Origin: Sciurus carolinensis
Taxonomy: Eukaryota; Chordata; Mammalia; Rodentia; Sciuridae
Direction of reading: 5' to 3'
Assembly: GCF_902686445.1 (NCBI RefSeq)
Contig: NC_062213.1
Span: 40,808,741-40,872,740 of the forward strand
Length of the DNA: 64,000 nt
The notes under the pieces are model-generated. The model ran no database searches and was not told the origin of the DNA. It saw only the letters and a program-made list of their open reading frames with translations. Position numbers and translations under genes: made by a program. Positions 33,080-45,048 of this stretch are shown here, piece by piece. Within the stretch, counting starts at the first letter, position 1. Every line of letters starts with the position of its first letter.

Positions 33080-33283
33080 GGTGAATGCAGTGGTGTACAC
33101 CTGTAATCCCAATGACTCGGGAAGCTGAGGCAGGGGGATCATAAGTTCAAAGCTAGCTTTAGCAACTTAGCAAGGTCCTAAGCCTTAGTGAGACCCTGTC
33201 TCAAAACAAAAAGTAAAAAAGGCTGGGGATGTGGTTCAGTGGTTAAGCACCCCTGGGTTTAATCCCTGGTATAAAAAAAAAAG
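33080..33283 (+). mobile_element. B1-dID dimeric SINE
   Basis: B1 half ('gtacacctgtaatcccaatg', 'gaagctgaggcagggggatc'), linker 'aaaacaaaaagtaaaaaa', ID half ('ggctggggatgtggttcagt', B box 'gggtttaatccc') and an A tail. TSD 'tatatcta' at 33072-33079 and 33284-33291. Confidence 0.9.
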
Positions 33284-34170
33284 TATATCTAATAAAATTC
33301 TGGGAATTTTGGCAATTCTTTGACTTCTGTATGACCTCTAGCACTTCCTCAACTCACAAGGAATATTCAATTGAAGAAGTGTATAAACTGTGTTTCACTG
33401 CTAGAACGTCTGCATTTTATTCTTGGATTCTTAGATAATAATCTGGGTACATCTAGATTTACTCCCCATTTCCTGTCTGTAAACACTGACTGATGGCATA
33501 GGAGGAATGTAGGTCATAAAGGAAGATCAAGAGAGGGGTAGGAAAGAGTGAGGTACAAAGAGCTGTTGGGCTTGTAACTTGTAGGACACCTGTGGAGGCT
33601 GCTTGATATAGAAGGCACATGGGCTTGGATTCTGACAGATGTGATTTCAAATCCTGACCCTGACACATAATTGGTTAGATGGCCTTTGATGAATTCCTAA
33701 TTACTTTGAACTTCTGTACCACATTAAGTATAAAATCCACTTTGTAGGGTTGTTGTGAAGATTAAATGAATTATTCTGCGTAAATTTCCTGGGACACTAC
33801 AATATGCACACAGTATGAGGCACAACAATTTGCAACTGTAAAAAACAACTTTGAATTCTGTTGGGTCGGTGGGCTTAGGCTAGCACTAACTGGTCTAAGG
33901 CAGAAAAGGAGCAAAGATAATATAGGAGAGGAGAAGAGTGGCAGAGAGATAAGAGAAGGAAAAGAAATAGAGGAAAAATTGAGAACTATAAAAGGAGTAA
34001 TGATAAAGGGAAGAGAGAGATACAGAAAAAGAAGAGGGATACTGAAAAATAACTTTTAACTGAGATCAAAAATCAAACACTATGACTCACATGTACAAAA
34101 GAAAAAATAAGTTGATCCTATATTTCTTTGTGCAACAATTTCAACTGATATGGGAAAAAGGAATACTTTA
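33284..34170. other. Mostly unassigned; MIR fragment at 33612-33825
   Basis: The 33612-33825 part is MIR-like on the plus strand ('atttcaaatcctgaccctga', 'agggttgttgtgaagattaa'). A purine-rich GAGAA/AAAGA stretch lies at about 33905-34050. No gene found. Confidence 0.5.
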
Positions 34171-34360
34171 GCCAGGTGTGGTGGCACAGGCCTGTAATCC
34201 CTGGGGAAGCTGAGGAAAGAGGGCAAGTTTGAAGCCAGCCTCAGTAACTTAGTGAGGCTCTTTCTCAAAAAAAAAAAAAAAAAAAAGTAAAAGGATGGGT
34301 TGTACCACAGTGGTACAGTGCCCCTGAGTTCAATCTCCAGTACCACACAAACAAAACAAG
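34171..34360 (+). mobile_element. B1-dID dimeric SINE
   Basis: B1 half ('ccaggtgtggtggcacaggc'), an A20 linker at 34268-34288, ID half ('ggatgggttgtaccacagtg', B box 'gagttcaatctc') and an A/C-rich tail. The flanks are similar ('gaatacttta' and 'gaacacctta'). Confidence 0.85.
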
Positions 34361-36896
34361 AACACCTTAAATTTGCCTAAATTTAGTAATTCTCTGTTCT
34401 CCAGCATAAAGTAGTCCTTTGCGAGTAAATATATAATCGACTTAAGGTTCAAGCTTCCTAAAGAGCTTCTTGAGCTTCTCCAAGTCCTTTCCTTTTCCTT
34501 TTCAAGATGGTGCCTGGGTGAGTCTGAATTTCATCATGGGGGAAGCCTTGGTCCCTGCCTCTTGGCATTATTGAGTCTCCCACTGAGAAACTCCTGGCCC
34601 TGTAGGGTCATAGGGCATTTGGTACTGAAGAGTGACTCAGCTTGCTGGGTGAAGGTGGTCCCTGCCCAGAGTCCTGGGGGATGAACACCACAGTTCAATC
34701 TTTCAGCTGGGCTTCTGGGCCAATCTTGATCTTTACATCGTCACTGTAATTTGCAGCTTCTGGAAATCTTCACACCACCTGCAGAAAATTGGTAACTGGA
34801 AGTGGAAGTGCCAATTTGGGCCCTCTATCTGGCACCCTCTACTCTACTGCTGCTGAACCTGCTCATCTTGGTGGTTGCATAAGTGTAGGACTTCTCTCAA
34901 AGGATCACAATATTCCCAGTGCCACCCTGACTACAGAATGTTTTTTAATGCCAACATATCTGGGGCTGAGGGGCCAAATGGGACAGAGCCTGGGGTGGTG
35001 AGTCTTTTCTCAGGGAGCTTTGTAATATATTTATCTTAGTCACAGCTATCCTGAATTGTTCTTTGTAGTTTAGTTTTAGGATCCCTTTATACTCAATAAA
35101 TTATTGAAAACCCAAAGAGCTTTTGCTTAAGGGGCTTCCCACATCCGTTTCCTGTCAGATGGGAACTCCTCTGTGTCATATCCCCTTTCTTCCCTACTGA
35201 CATTCTCCCTTACTTTCTCTAGGGCAAGAATAGTGTGTGAACTGCAGGGAAAGAAGTTGGAGAGAGAGAGAGATTAATTAAAAGAAGAGAATTGTTGAAA
35301 GTGAAATTTTCTTAGGACAGAGAGTAATGTTTCCCATCAATTGCTTGGTAGGTGGGGTGTCTGAATGCTCCACTCTGTCTAGAAAATATTATATTCTTTC
35401 TGCACATTTATCATATGTCTCCTAAATTTATGAGACCAGCTCATTTCCCTGATGGTCAATCAATTAGTTTCTTTATCATCTTGTTTTGGGGGACCAGGGA
35501 AGGAAAATATTCATGTTTCCTTTTGCATATGATATCAGGTATCACATGCTGTTATTGTCTAATAACCAAGATCTATAAATAGTCCAGAGTGATAAAGCTG
35601 TATGTTTTTTTCCCACTGTATTTCTTGTCAATCCTTCTACCCCACAACATCATCAATCAATCAAATTGCTCTTGGAGTTCATCATGTTACCATAGCAATG
35701 CCTTCCTTCGCAGTTAAAAATAAACTTCTGTGCTCCTGTAGAAATTTGTAGAGAGAGCAAGAACCTAATTGCCTGGCAGTCCTCACCATGGGAAAACTGG
35801 TACTTTGGCAGAGGTGATCCAGCCACTTTGTACTGAAGAGTGAAGATTAAAAGTATCCACTGAGTTCTGTTTCTGTCTCCCAGGATAATGGGTACCCATG
35901 ATAAAATGAGGCTGCCTCTTACAGAGCGACTTTTGGTGTTTTTCATTGCAGACCACTGGAGGCTTCCCAGTTCTTGGGCTCAGGGGTCTCAACAAACATC
36001 TTTGCTATGGGGAAGAAGAAAAAAATCAATGTGGAAGGCTGGTTGGGAGTTTTAACTTCTCTCTTGGACACTTCAGACTGCTTAATGGGAAAAGAGTTCT
36101 TCAGAGATTTGTGTTCCCGTAGACACAGACCTTGAGACAAAGATTCAAGGCATGTGGTTTATTTGAGAGGTGCAGGGAACATCAATGGGGGTGGGGATTG
36201 TGGTGGAATAGTAATACTGAGAAGAAAAGATAGCCAATAATAATGTATTATTAACTCAGCAATTACTGTGGGTGACTGGGACTTAATTCTGCAGGAAAAC
36301 TCTGAGAAGAGGGATAAAATTATGGCCTTTGAGTTGTTCTGACTGAAGAGTCAGGAAACTGGGGCACTTGTACACTGACTCCCAGCGTCTTTGGTTGAAG
36401 TCAACTCCCAAGGATATTTCTTCCTAGCAATTCTGTTCTTCCATATGGGACAAAGCTAGCCCTTTGGTTTTACCAAAAACCTTCAGGCAAAGAGGTGCAG
36501 ATAACTGTGGTGAGAGGCCTGTGGATAAAGGATAAGGGTGAGATACTGATAGTGTCAGCTATGGGTCCTCAGGATGGGGATTTTAACTACTTAGGGTAGT
36601 TAAAGAAGCAAGCTTATAAAAATGTAGCATCTATAATGAGTCCAAAACAATAAAATAATAGAAGATGTTTTTAAAAATTGTTTTGTTGTTATTTTACTTA
36701 GTTTGTATGTTTTAAATAGGTATTTTCCTACAGGATACTAGATCTCTGAATGGACATTAGATTCTTCACCATCATAAAATGACTTCTTCATCCTTAACCA
36801 AACCCTTTAAATTTTAGTTTTTCAGATCCATGTATTTAATCCCTGAATATCCTCATGTTACCTGGTCAATATGGACGATCTTCCTTGAGTGTGGTT
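34361..36896. other. Unassigned sequence
   Basis: No gene recognised. ORFs of 60-97 codons occur on both strands without domains. The block at about 36124-36560 ('gtggtttatttgagaggtgc', 'cagcgtctttggttgaagtc') looks like an old interspersed LTR-type repeat that I cannot name with confidence. Confidence 0.35.
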
Positions 36897-37232
36897 TTTA
36901 AAAAAAATTTTTTAAATTATTATTTTTTTATTCATTGTACACAAATGGGGTACAACTTTCATTTCTCTGGTTGTACACAAAGTAGAGTCACACTGTTTTT
37001 ATAATTGTACATGTACATAGGGTAATGATGTTTGTTTCATTTCATTATCTTTCCTTCCTCCCACACCCTCCCCACCCCTCATTTCCCTCTACACAATCCA
37101 TCCTTCCCCCATTCTTCCCTTACCCTCTCCCACCCCATTATGTATTAGCATCCACTTATCAGAGAAATCATTTGGCCTTTGGGTTTTTGGGATTGGCTTA
37201 TTTCACTTAGCATGATATTCTCCAACTCCATC
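36897..37232 (-). mobile_element. L1 3'-end fragment (5'-truncated)
   Basis: Minus-strand terminus: A-tail complement near 36897-36930, 'attgtacacaaatggggtac', the pyrimidine complement of the G-rich tract (37055-37135), then the last 80 bp of ORF2 ('gggattggcttatttcactt'). It belongs to the same 3'-end type as L1-A to L1-D. Confidence 0.85.
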
Positions 37233-39885
37233 TGTCTTGGATTATTTAGAACTAATACTTTTCCGGCTTACCATCTCTAGGTGGCCCTGCCCACAAAGCC
37301 CTGCTGCTTAAAATTAGATATTCAAGAGATTTGTGCTATTATTCCTCTCCCCCTATAGGTCACAGATAACTGGTAATATTTGCTCTTAAATATTTCTCTC
37401 AGGTCAAAGTTGTTTCTTTTGTACTTCATGGTAAAAACATGGGGATTTCAGTTGATTTCAATTTGTCTAGGACCCTAAGAAAATGCTACTTGAGAACAGT
37501 TTTGCTTTTAGCTAAATGTTTCCTTGAACCCATTCTATTGCAGAGGTGAAAGACATTTTTTTCATATATAAAATCATATATTTTAACTTATCCTCCTTGA
37601 GTGCAAAAAGAGTGACTTAGAAAATTATCTCAGGCATCCACATATCAGAACATTTGACCTTTGGTTTGTATGATAAATTAAAAAGAAAAGAAAATTATCT
37701 CAGGAAACATGCCATTTATTATAAGGGCATGCATACACAGGAAACCAGAAAAATGTAAAGAACCAGACAGGAAATAGCAGGGCCCATAGAACAGAGAGAG
37801 GCAGAGGATCTGATTCTAGAGCTGGAAATTAATGTGGCTTAGCCCACTCAACAATGCTGAGTCCTCTCTCTACTCAACTTTCTCTTCTTTATTTCCATGT
37901 ACTTCTTAGCCTTATATTTTCTGCTGCTTTTAGTGTTCTCTCTGTGTTAGCTTTATTTTACACATGGAGTGACATTCCATCCTCATTTCTATTTCTATCA
38001 TGATCTTTCAATTGCTATTTCCATAGTTAATTGCCTGATTTCAATATTTCTTGGTTTAAATGATAAGGAAAGAGAATCAGAAGGGACAAGTTTCTGTTTT
38101 CAAGTCAAGCCACCTGATGGGGTTCAGGACACTCTATCCCCTAATATGGCAGCTTGACACTTAAGGTACAGCAGAAGCACCTTTCCCTTACTCCTTCTCC
38201 CCTGAAAAAGTTCATAACCCTAGCTGATCTTTCCCAGAATTAGATTATAAAACTTTCAGTCTAGTGGTGTTCACCCTGTATCCAATGGAAAGGAACATCC
38301 CTATCTCAAAAGACATAGGGACACAGAGAAGAAAGAGGCCTTGTTCAGGACCCCACCTCCCAACTTGCTACTGTTAGATCATACCCTCTTAACTTTCAAT
38401 CATATTTCTCCACAAGTGTCAACTCTTCATAAAACCTAAATATAAAAGTTCAAATATCCCTATTCCTTTGGGTTTTTATTTTGGTAGGCTCCCATGTCAT
38501 GTAAAACTGAAGTTAGATGAATTTGTATGCTTTTCTCTTGTTAATCTTTCTTTGGTTATAGGTGCCTCAGCCATGAACCTTGTGATGGGTGAGAACAAAA
38601 AGCCTACTTTTCCCTCCCCTATTCATGTTGTAGGTTCCTAATCACCCAATGACTTGCTAGTTTTTAATCAAGTGACTGCCTCAAATAAATTTGTTTTGGC
38701 CTACATGTGGTGTAACCCCCAGCAAAGGTATTTGCAAGGGTGTGGGCAGGTCAGGTGCCATGATTGAGATCTACTGCAGTGCTTCCTGATTTTCATAACT
38801 AAATGACTTCTTACTCCCATGCTTCTGTTACCTAAAGCACATGGATCTGATTTGGGGCATCTATAGAATGGCAGATACACTCAGGGGGGCTCAGGCTTGA
38901 GTTGTCTGTCAAAGTACAGTCATGATATTTTAAATTTGAAAAAGGTAATCTAGCAGAATTTCTAATCATCTGATCTAGATTTTCCTGGCTGTGTTTATTT
39001 TATCAGATTCTAGACCCAGAAAATCACATACCTAGAATCCATTAGTTTACTTCTCTGGGGAAGTGCCTTCACAGAATTATGGTTTAATAGTATACCCTTG
39101 AGGCCTAAGAAATACTCACATGAAGGACATGCTTATATCCTTTAAAATTGCTTTGAATGTTGCCTATTATTGTTGTTTAATGTTCTTCACATAAGGATTT
39201 TCTTTTAGATTTTTGTGCCAAGGAAAAAAATTGGTTACTATTTTAATGAATGAAATTTTCTATAATTCTCCAAATTTCCTACTTACCACCAGAAAAATCT
39301 AAAACAAAAATTTAGACCTAATTATAGTAACTCTCTATAGCTTGGTTTTCTGGCATAATAATCTTTTATAGGCATACTTTTGATATTTTATCCTTATTTT
39401 AATGATTGAAAAGTATAAGTGTCTGTTGTTATACTACTTTGAGTACTTTTTTGAAGTAGCTAAAATGCAAATAATAAGTATGATTCAATAATACTATTAA
39501 TATTTCTGCTTGGTAGGAAGAATGCTAATGATTTTAGAAAAATTTCTGGGGTCTCCAGACTAGTGACTTTCTGTGTTTGGCAAATAGAAAATGAGATATT
39601 AGTTACCACTGTGCTTCTGCTACTAAGAAAATGTCTGTAAGGCCCTGTAGCAATCTAATGTGTATTTATGTTGCAGAAAATTTGAATTTAAGAGAGTTCC
39701 TGCAAGGATTTTTATTGAAAAAGGGAAAGACTGAGGTGGGTAGCCACTAGTGAAGAATTATTCATTTCAATAAAGGAATCAAAGAAAACTTGATAGTACC
39801 TGGCCTTCATACTTGTTTTAGAATGCTAGAGGCTTTTGTTAATTACTCTCCTTGTATGTTCTTCAGTGATGTCTTCTTGTTTCTT
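37233..39885. other. Unassigned sequence
   Basis: No gene or named repeat identified. AT-rich, with only short chance ORFs (for example 37969-38157). Confidence 0.35.
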
Positions 39886-40140
39886 CTTTTCAGGTTTATA
39901 GAGGTATAATTGACAAATAAAATGGTATATATTTAAGGTATATGACTTAGTGTTTTGATATATGTATACATTGTGAAATAATCACCATCATAACGTTAAT
40001 TAATATACTGGTAACTTCTCTATTTTTTTTTTTTCTTTTTGTGGTCCTGGGACTGAACCCTCAAGCATACTTGGCAAATGTTCTACCACTGAGCTGTATC
40101 CTCAGCCTTAACTGATCACCTCTCTTAAAATAAAAAACTT
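39886..40140 (-). mobile_element. Old L1 3' UTR fragment with an ID SINE
   Basis: 'ggtatatatttaaggtatat' and 'tgttttgatatatgtataca' are hallmarks of old mammalian L1 3' UTRs; the orientation is my best judgement. A minus-strand ID SINE (40023-40107, 'ttctaccactgagctgtatc') interrupts it. Confidence 0.6.
40023..40107 (-). mobile_element. ID-type SINE
   Basis: Minus-strand ID: T-rich start (A tail), 'gtggtcctgggactgaaccc', 'ctaccactgagctgtatcc'. Diverged copy. Confidence 0.75.
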
Positions 40141-42790
40141 TTGACAAATTAAATTAAGTGGAGATGAACTATTCATGAATTGGGCAGCCCTCAGGATCAG
40201 AACAGTTTCAGAGAACTCTGCCTAAAGCATCGTTGGGTAGCATTTATGAATGGAAAACAGAAATGAGGTGCAGAGGCAGCTTGATTGGTTATAGCTCAGA
40301 GTTTACCTTATTTGAACATTGAACAAAGTCTGATCAGTTGGCTGCCTAAGATTGCTGTGATTGGCTAACTTAGCTGTTTGTTACAATGCTGTGTTCCTAA
40401 ATTAGGTTTTTCAGTTAGTTTTTATACCGTTAGGTTGCAATTAGTTATATAAGGACCCAAGTACAGAAGCATCCTTTGGCCAAACTTAGTTTAATTTAAC
40501 AACTCACACAGTTGACATTTCTTTTCTTTTTTCTTTTTCTTTTGAGTGTTGCCTTCATTCCAGGTGTTTTGGGCAGCCAGGTAAAAATTAGTGATTCACT
40601 CTATTTGTCTACACAATATTAATAATGGATTGATAGATTTTTTTCCCAACTAAAATAATCAAACAGTCTGGTTGTTTTTGGCATGGGTAACATAGTGTCA
40701 GTATTCAATTTTAAATAACTACATGGAAACATATACTTTCCAGAAAGGAAGGCTCTTTTCTGGCAGGCAGGATGCCAAGTTGTCTACTAAGGATACAATC
40801 CTGCTTTCCAGTGTCTTTTGAATTTTGCATTAAAAAATTAGATTTAGCAGTAGCACAAACAGAAGTGGTTGTCAGGGTGACTTGCATCTTTGTGGAACAG
40901 TATTTTCTGGGTCATTGGCATTTTCTGCTGTTGGATTTAGTGGTATGCCATTAATTCTTTGAAAGTTGCCAAGTCTTAAAACCTGAAGATACTGTAGCCC
41001 CCATTCGGACCTCTAATGGGCTCAAATAATCCTTGGTCATCCTCTGCTGTAGAGCAAGTTTGATTTGTTATCTTGGAATATTTCTTTATGACCATTTGTT
41101 CTTTTGGTCTCACTTTGGAGGAGCCAGTGCCATTGCTTTTGGCACTTGAGTTTGTAACCTTTCCTGAATTTCTCCTTCACAACCTCTTGTCACAGTCCCA
41201 AATCCCAAAGGCACATGCTAGCTCAGCCCAGATGCCAGAAGATTCATCCCCAGCTGGGCCATATGACCCTAATGAGTGAACAGCCATATGTACAGTTAAT
41301 TAAAACTGAAGTCAAAATAATAAAATGAGTTTTCAGGGTGTACTTAGCAACGGCAAGTTTTCCTTTTGTAAGATCTGAAAACCACTCCTGTAGCCACCAG
41401 GAATAAGGAGCAAGCTACTCATATTAATTTCCTGTCCTTCAAAGACTCAGTTTAATAGTTGTCTATATCATATTCTGAAAGGTTCATTGGAAGCCATTAC
41501 AAAAAAGACACAGTAACAAAGAAAGCATAGTCTTTGTCCTCTGATAGCTTGCTATCTAGTGGGGCATTGTGAAAACTAAACTCTCTTCCTCAGGAACTGA
41601 ACATCATAATTTCTCTTTGACCTTCTGAAGGTAGACTGTCTCCCACCCTTGTGGTTCCATAGCACTCTGTGCTTACCTCTGCATTCTGATGTCTGGTTGA
41701 CTTATCTCTCTCACTCTACTAATGTTTGTGCTGGAGTCTTTGAGGATCAGTTGGAAAGTATGTTATTTGTTCAGCAGTATTGCAGGCTGATTGTTAAAAC
41801 CATGGATAACTTTATTTTGGCCACAAGGGGAATATTTACATTTTTGTATTTGGTAAATCCTCCAAAATCAGGTCAGTGAGTTTTTTTTTTTTTTTTGGAG
41901 TCATTTATTAGCACATGAAGTCCTTGAAATTAGGAATATGACTTTCTTTTTGGATCTCCAAAGCTTAAGAGTACCTGGCATATGGTGAACATTTAACACA
42001 TATTTGCTGAATGAATGAATGAAAGGACTAAACCTGGATTCTGAAGGACACAAATAGAATAAAACCAACCAACCCGTCTTATATTTAATGAAACAAGCTG
42101 TCACAAAAATGTAGTGGTTTGAGAGGTCTGTTGAAAAGTTCCCACCTCTCCATCAATATGGGTTTCTTGCTGTCTTTCACCAGTACCTGATTCTCTTATT
42201 GGTGTAATTTTTAGAAGTGTACGATTTTGATTTAGGCAGAAATTTTCTGGATAAAGGAGGAGAAAGGGAAACTGATGAGGGGTAAGATGGTGGGTGGTAA
42301 CACATTATCCAGAAACACACTGAAATGAAGAGTAGCTATCTAATTATTATTCTGCTTAAGAAACACCACTGTGCTGGAGCTAAGCAGAACCATAAAATGG
42401 GTGAAATTTATTTCTAATACATTCTTTCCTTTTCCTTGTGACCCCTTCTCTGTAACCTAGGCCTTTATGCCCTCCTTTGTTTATCCAAAGAACTTATCTG
42501 CCCTTTTTAGAATAAAACGACCCCTTATGCTTTAGTCCTGTTTCTCCCTCTCCACTTTCTATGGCAAATTGCCATGTCTTATTTCTGATCATAACCTTGT
42601 TGTTTTAGCCAAGGTGAGACTGCAATTCAATATTTTAATTCCATGAAAGGATTTGTGGAATAGCAAAGACTGAATCCAAAGCAGAAAAAGCTCCAAAGTG
42701 TGGTATTCTGGCACTGTGAGAGAGGTATAAGGGAAAATTTTAGTATGTATGGGGCAAAGAACATTCTATGTGGTGTGTTTTAAATCAATC
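40141..42790. other. Mostly unassigned; L2 3'-end piece at 41895-42030
   Basis: The piece 41895-42030 ends 'tttgctgaatgaatgaatga' and carries 'agtacctggcatatggtgaa', the L2 3'-end signature on the plus strand, next to a T-run (41881-41896). The rest shows no gene or named repeat. Confidence 0.45.
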
Positions 42791-43075
42791 ACATAAGCAG
42801 TGACACAGAGCAACCAAATAACATGCCAATAGCTAGAAGTCAAGATGGGATTACAAACTCAGGCAGTCTGACTCTTTAGCATATGCTTCCAACCATTACA
42901 CTGCCCTGGCTCCTGTAACAGCAGCAGACGTTTATTGAGCACCTACTACATGCCAGGCACTGTGCTAAATCTCTTTCATGCATTACTCACTTTTTAAAAC
43001 GACACTGTGTGGTTGGTACTGTTATGTTCCTATTTTATAGAAGAGGCAATTGAGATATATACCACATAATTAGTA
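42791..43075 (-). mobile_element. Two adjoining MIR-type fragments
   Basis: About 42835-42905 reads as the 5' half of MIR in reverse ('actcaggcagtctgactctt'). About 42925-43070 is a second piece in reverse with 'tttattgagcacctactaca' and 'tgccaggcactgtgctaaat'. Confidence 0.7.
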
Positions 43076-44690
43076 TAATGGAACTGGGGTGGTGGTGATG
43101 ATGAAGTGTCAGCTGACTCTAAACCATACGACTGACCACCAGAGAGAGTGAAAATACTAGCAAGAGACAGCAAGGGACACATGTAAGTTTTCATATAGGC
43201 TAACTCTAGGGTCTCACATAACTGATTATGAGTTTGCTCAGAGCTTGCTAAAAGACACGATTTCTCTCAAAAAAAGGGATCTGCCTCTCAGAGCAATTAA
43301 TTCCCACACCACTTTGGCAGGTTCCTTCCTGTCACTGCTCTGAACATCTCCCTGGCCCAGTGACACACCTCCAGAACTATGGAGTGGAAAACCTTTGGTT
43401 CCTGCCTGTGGCTAAAGATGAATGGGCAGACAATGCTATTGTGTTACTTGTTTTTTATTATAATAAAGAAATGGAAGGAAGTAATTACAGGTTTTTTCTA
43501 CATCACTTAATTCCTGTTATCAATGTAATTCTTCATCTTTTTCAGGAGAGAAAAGAGCAGCAAACAATGGAATGCCAAAGTCTAAAAGCAAAGTTTCAAG
43601 GTAATGAAGAAGCTCAGAGTTTGGCTCTATGTAGCCAAGCTCAGGGATAGAAGGTGTTTTTTGAGTTAGCAAGAAAGAGGACTTATTTATGTCATTTCTC
43701 TCTTAAGAAACTTCCCTTGAGCTTCCAGTGCTCCCAAGTTTGATGCTACAGATAATGAGTGATGGCTCCTCCCTGCTCTTTCAATTTCTTGTATTCCTAT
43801 GCAACATTTAATTTTTATGCCCTGGCAACCACAGAATGGGATCCTAATTAGAATAAGTTATACTCCATGGAGGTATAATATGTCAAAATACATTACACAG
43901 TCATGTATATCTGAAAAGAACAAATAAGAAATAAATTTAATTTTTTTTTTATGTCCTGGACTTGCCCACCTCACTGCCTTATGAAATGAGAGAGGTCAGT
44001 GACTGAAAGATGTAAACATGACCCACTATTTGAAGGCTTACTATTTGTATTTGAGTTGCTTTCCTGGTCATAGAGATAGACTTGCAAGGCTTCATTTATA
44101 TTTCATGACCTGAATCGACCCAGTGACTATTAGCAAGTACAATCCAAATTTCCTTAAGCCTCCTAAGTTGACATGATTAGGGGAACTTATGTTCCTCTGC
44201 TCCTGTCTCCAACTATGTAATGAATGATCTCCAGTCCCATTCAAATTTCTACCATCTTCTTCTGAGGATTTCTGGGAATGACTCTGTTTCTGTTTTCTAC
44301 TTTCTTGTCAATGTCTATGATTTATGGGTAGCAGATCATCACTGTCCCTGTACAGTTTCTACTGCTTTACAAACTGCAAACCTTAACAGTAGCCTTGGTA
44401 CCCAGTCCCTTGGCAATTTTTACTGTGTGTGAGCTCACTATGCTTGAGGACTCTTCTCCCTCCTTTGGGTCTCTGTCTCCTGGAGTTACACCTGGTACAC
44501 CCCTTTTGGCTTATGTCTGGAAACTTCTCCAAATGCAGCCTTCCCAAACATAATAAATCTCTGGGACTGTCTGGGTCAGAATTAGACACTGACTCTCCAC
44601 TAGCCTTCAGACATGCCCAGACCACAGTGAATCTCAGGAGTAGGGACAAACTAGTCTGAAATTGGGATCCCAGCCTCTCATTTGATTTTC
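43076..44690. other. Mostly unassigned; L1 3'-end scrap and a possible exon
   Basis: A plus-strand old L1 3' terminus lies at about 43835-43950 ('gggatcctaattagaataag', 'acagtcatgtatatctgaaa'). A 55-bp segment bounded by good splice-site matches lies at 43546-43600 (see findings). No complete gene is seen. Confidence 0.4.
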
Positions 44691-44691
44691 A

Positions 44692-44692
44692 G

Positions 44693-44734
<42 letters not shown>
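44692..44734. repeat. (ATT)n microsatellite
   Basis: Fourteen or so ATT units. It sits where the A-rich tail of the minus-strand B1-dID is expected, so it probably grew from that tail. Confidence 0.9.
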
Positions 44735-44797
44735 TTTGGTATCAGGGATGGAACCCAGGGGTGCTTAACCATTGAGCCACATCACTAGCCCCCCCTT
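44735..44797 (-). mobile_element. B1-dID SINE, ID half (left part of split copy)
   Basis: 'ggtatcagggatggaaccca' to 'cattgagccacatcactagc'. The expected B1 half does not follow but resumes at 51763 on the far side of L1-B. Confidence 0.85.
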
Positions 44798-45048
44798 TTT
44801 TTTATTGTAAACAAATGGGATACATGTTGTTTCTCTGTTTGTACATGGCGTAAAGGCATACCATTTGTGTAATCATAAATTTACATAGGGTAATGTTGTT
44901 TGATTCATTCTGCCATTTTTTCCCTTCCCCCCCTCCCCTCCCACCCCTCTTTTCCCTCTATACAGTCCTTCATTCCTCCATCTTGCCCCCCTCCCTAAAC
45001 CTAACTCTAACCCTAACACTAACCCTTCCCACCCCCCATTATGTGTCA

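Noticed and set aside
34490..35010. Possible processed pseudogene
   Set aside because: Some protein-like stretches exist but there is no A-tail, no TSD and no recognisable protein; left as unassigned.
44990..45030. Interstitial telomere repeat
   Set aside because: The CCCTAA-like run lies exactly in the L1-B 3' UTR, and the matching G-rich tract occurs at the same place in L1-A, so it is L1 sequence and not a telomere fusion or capture.
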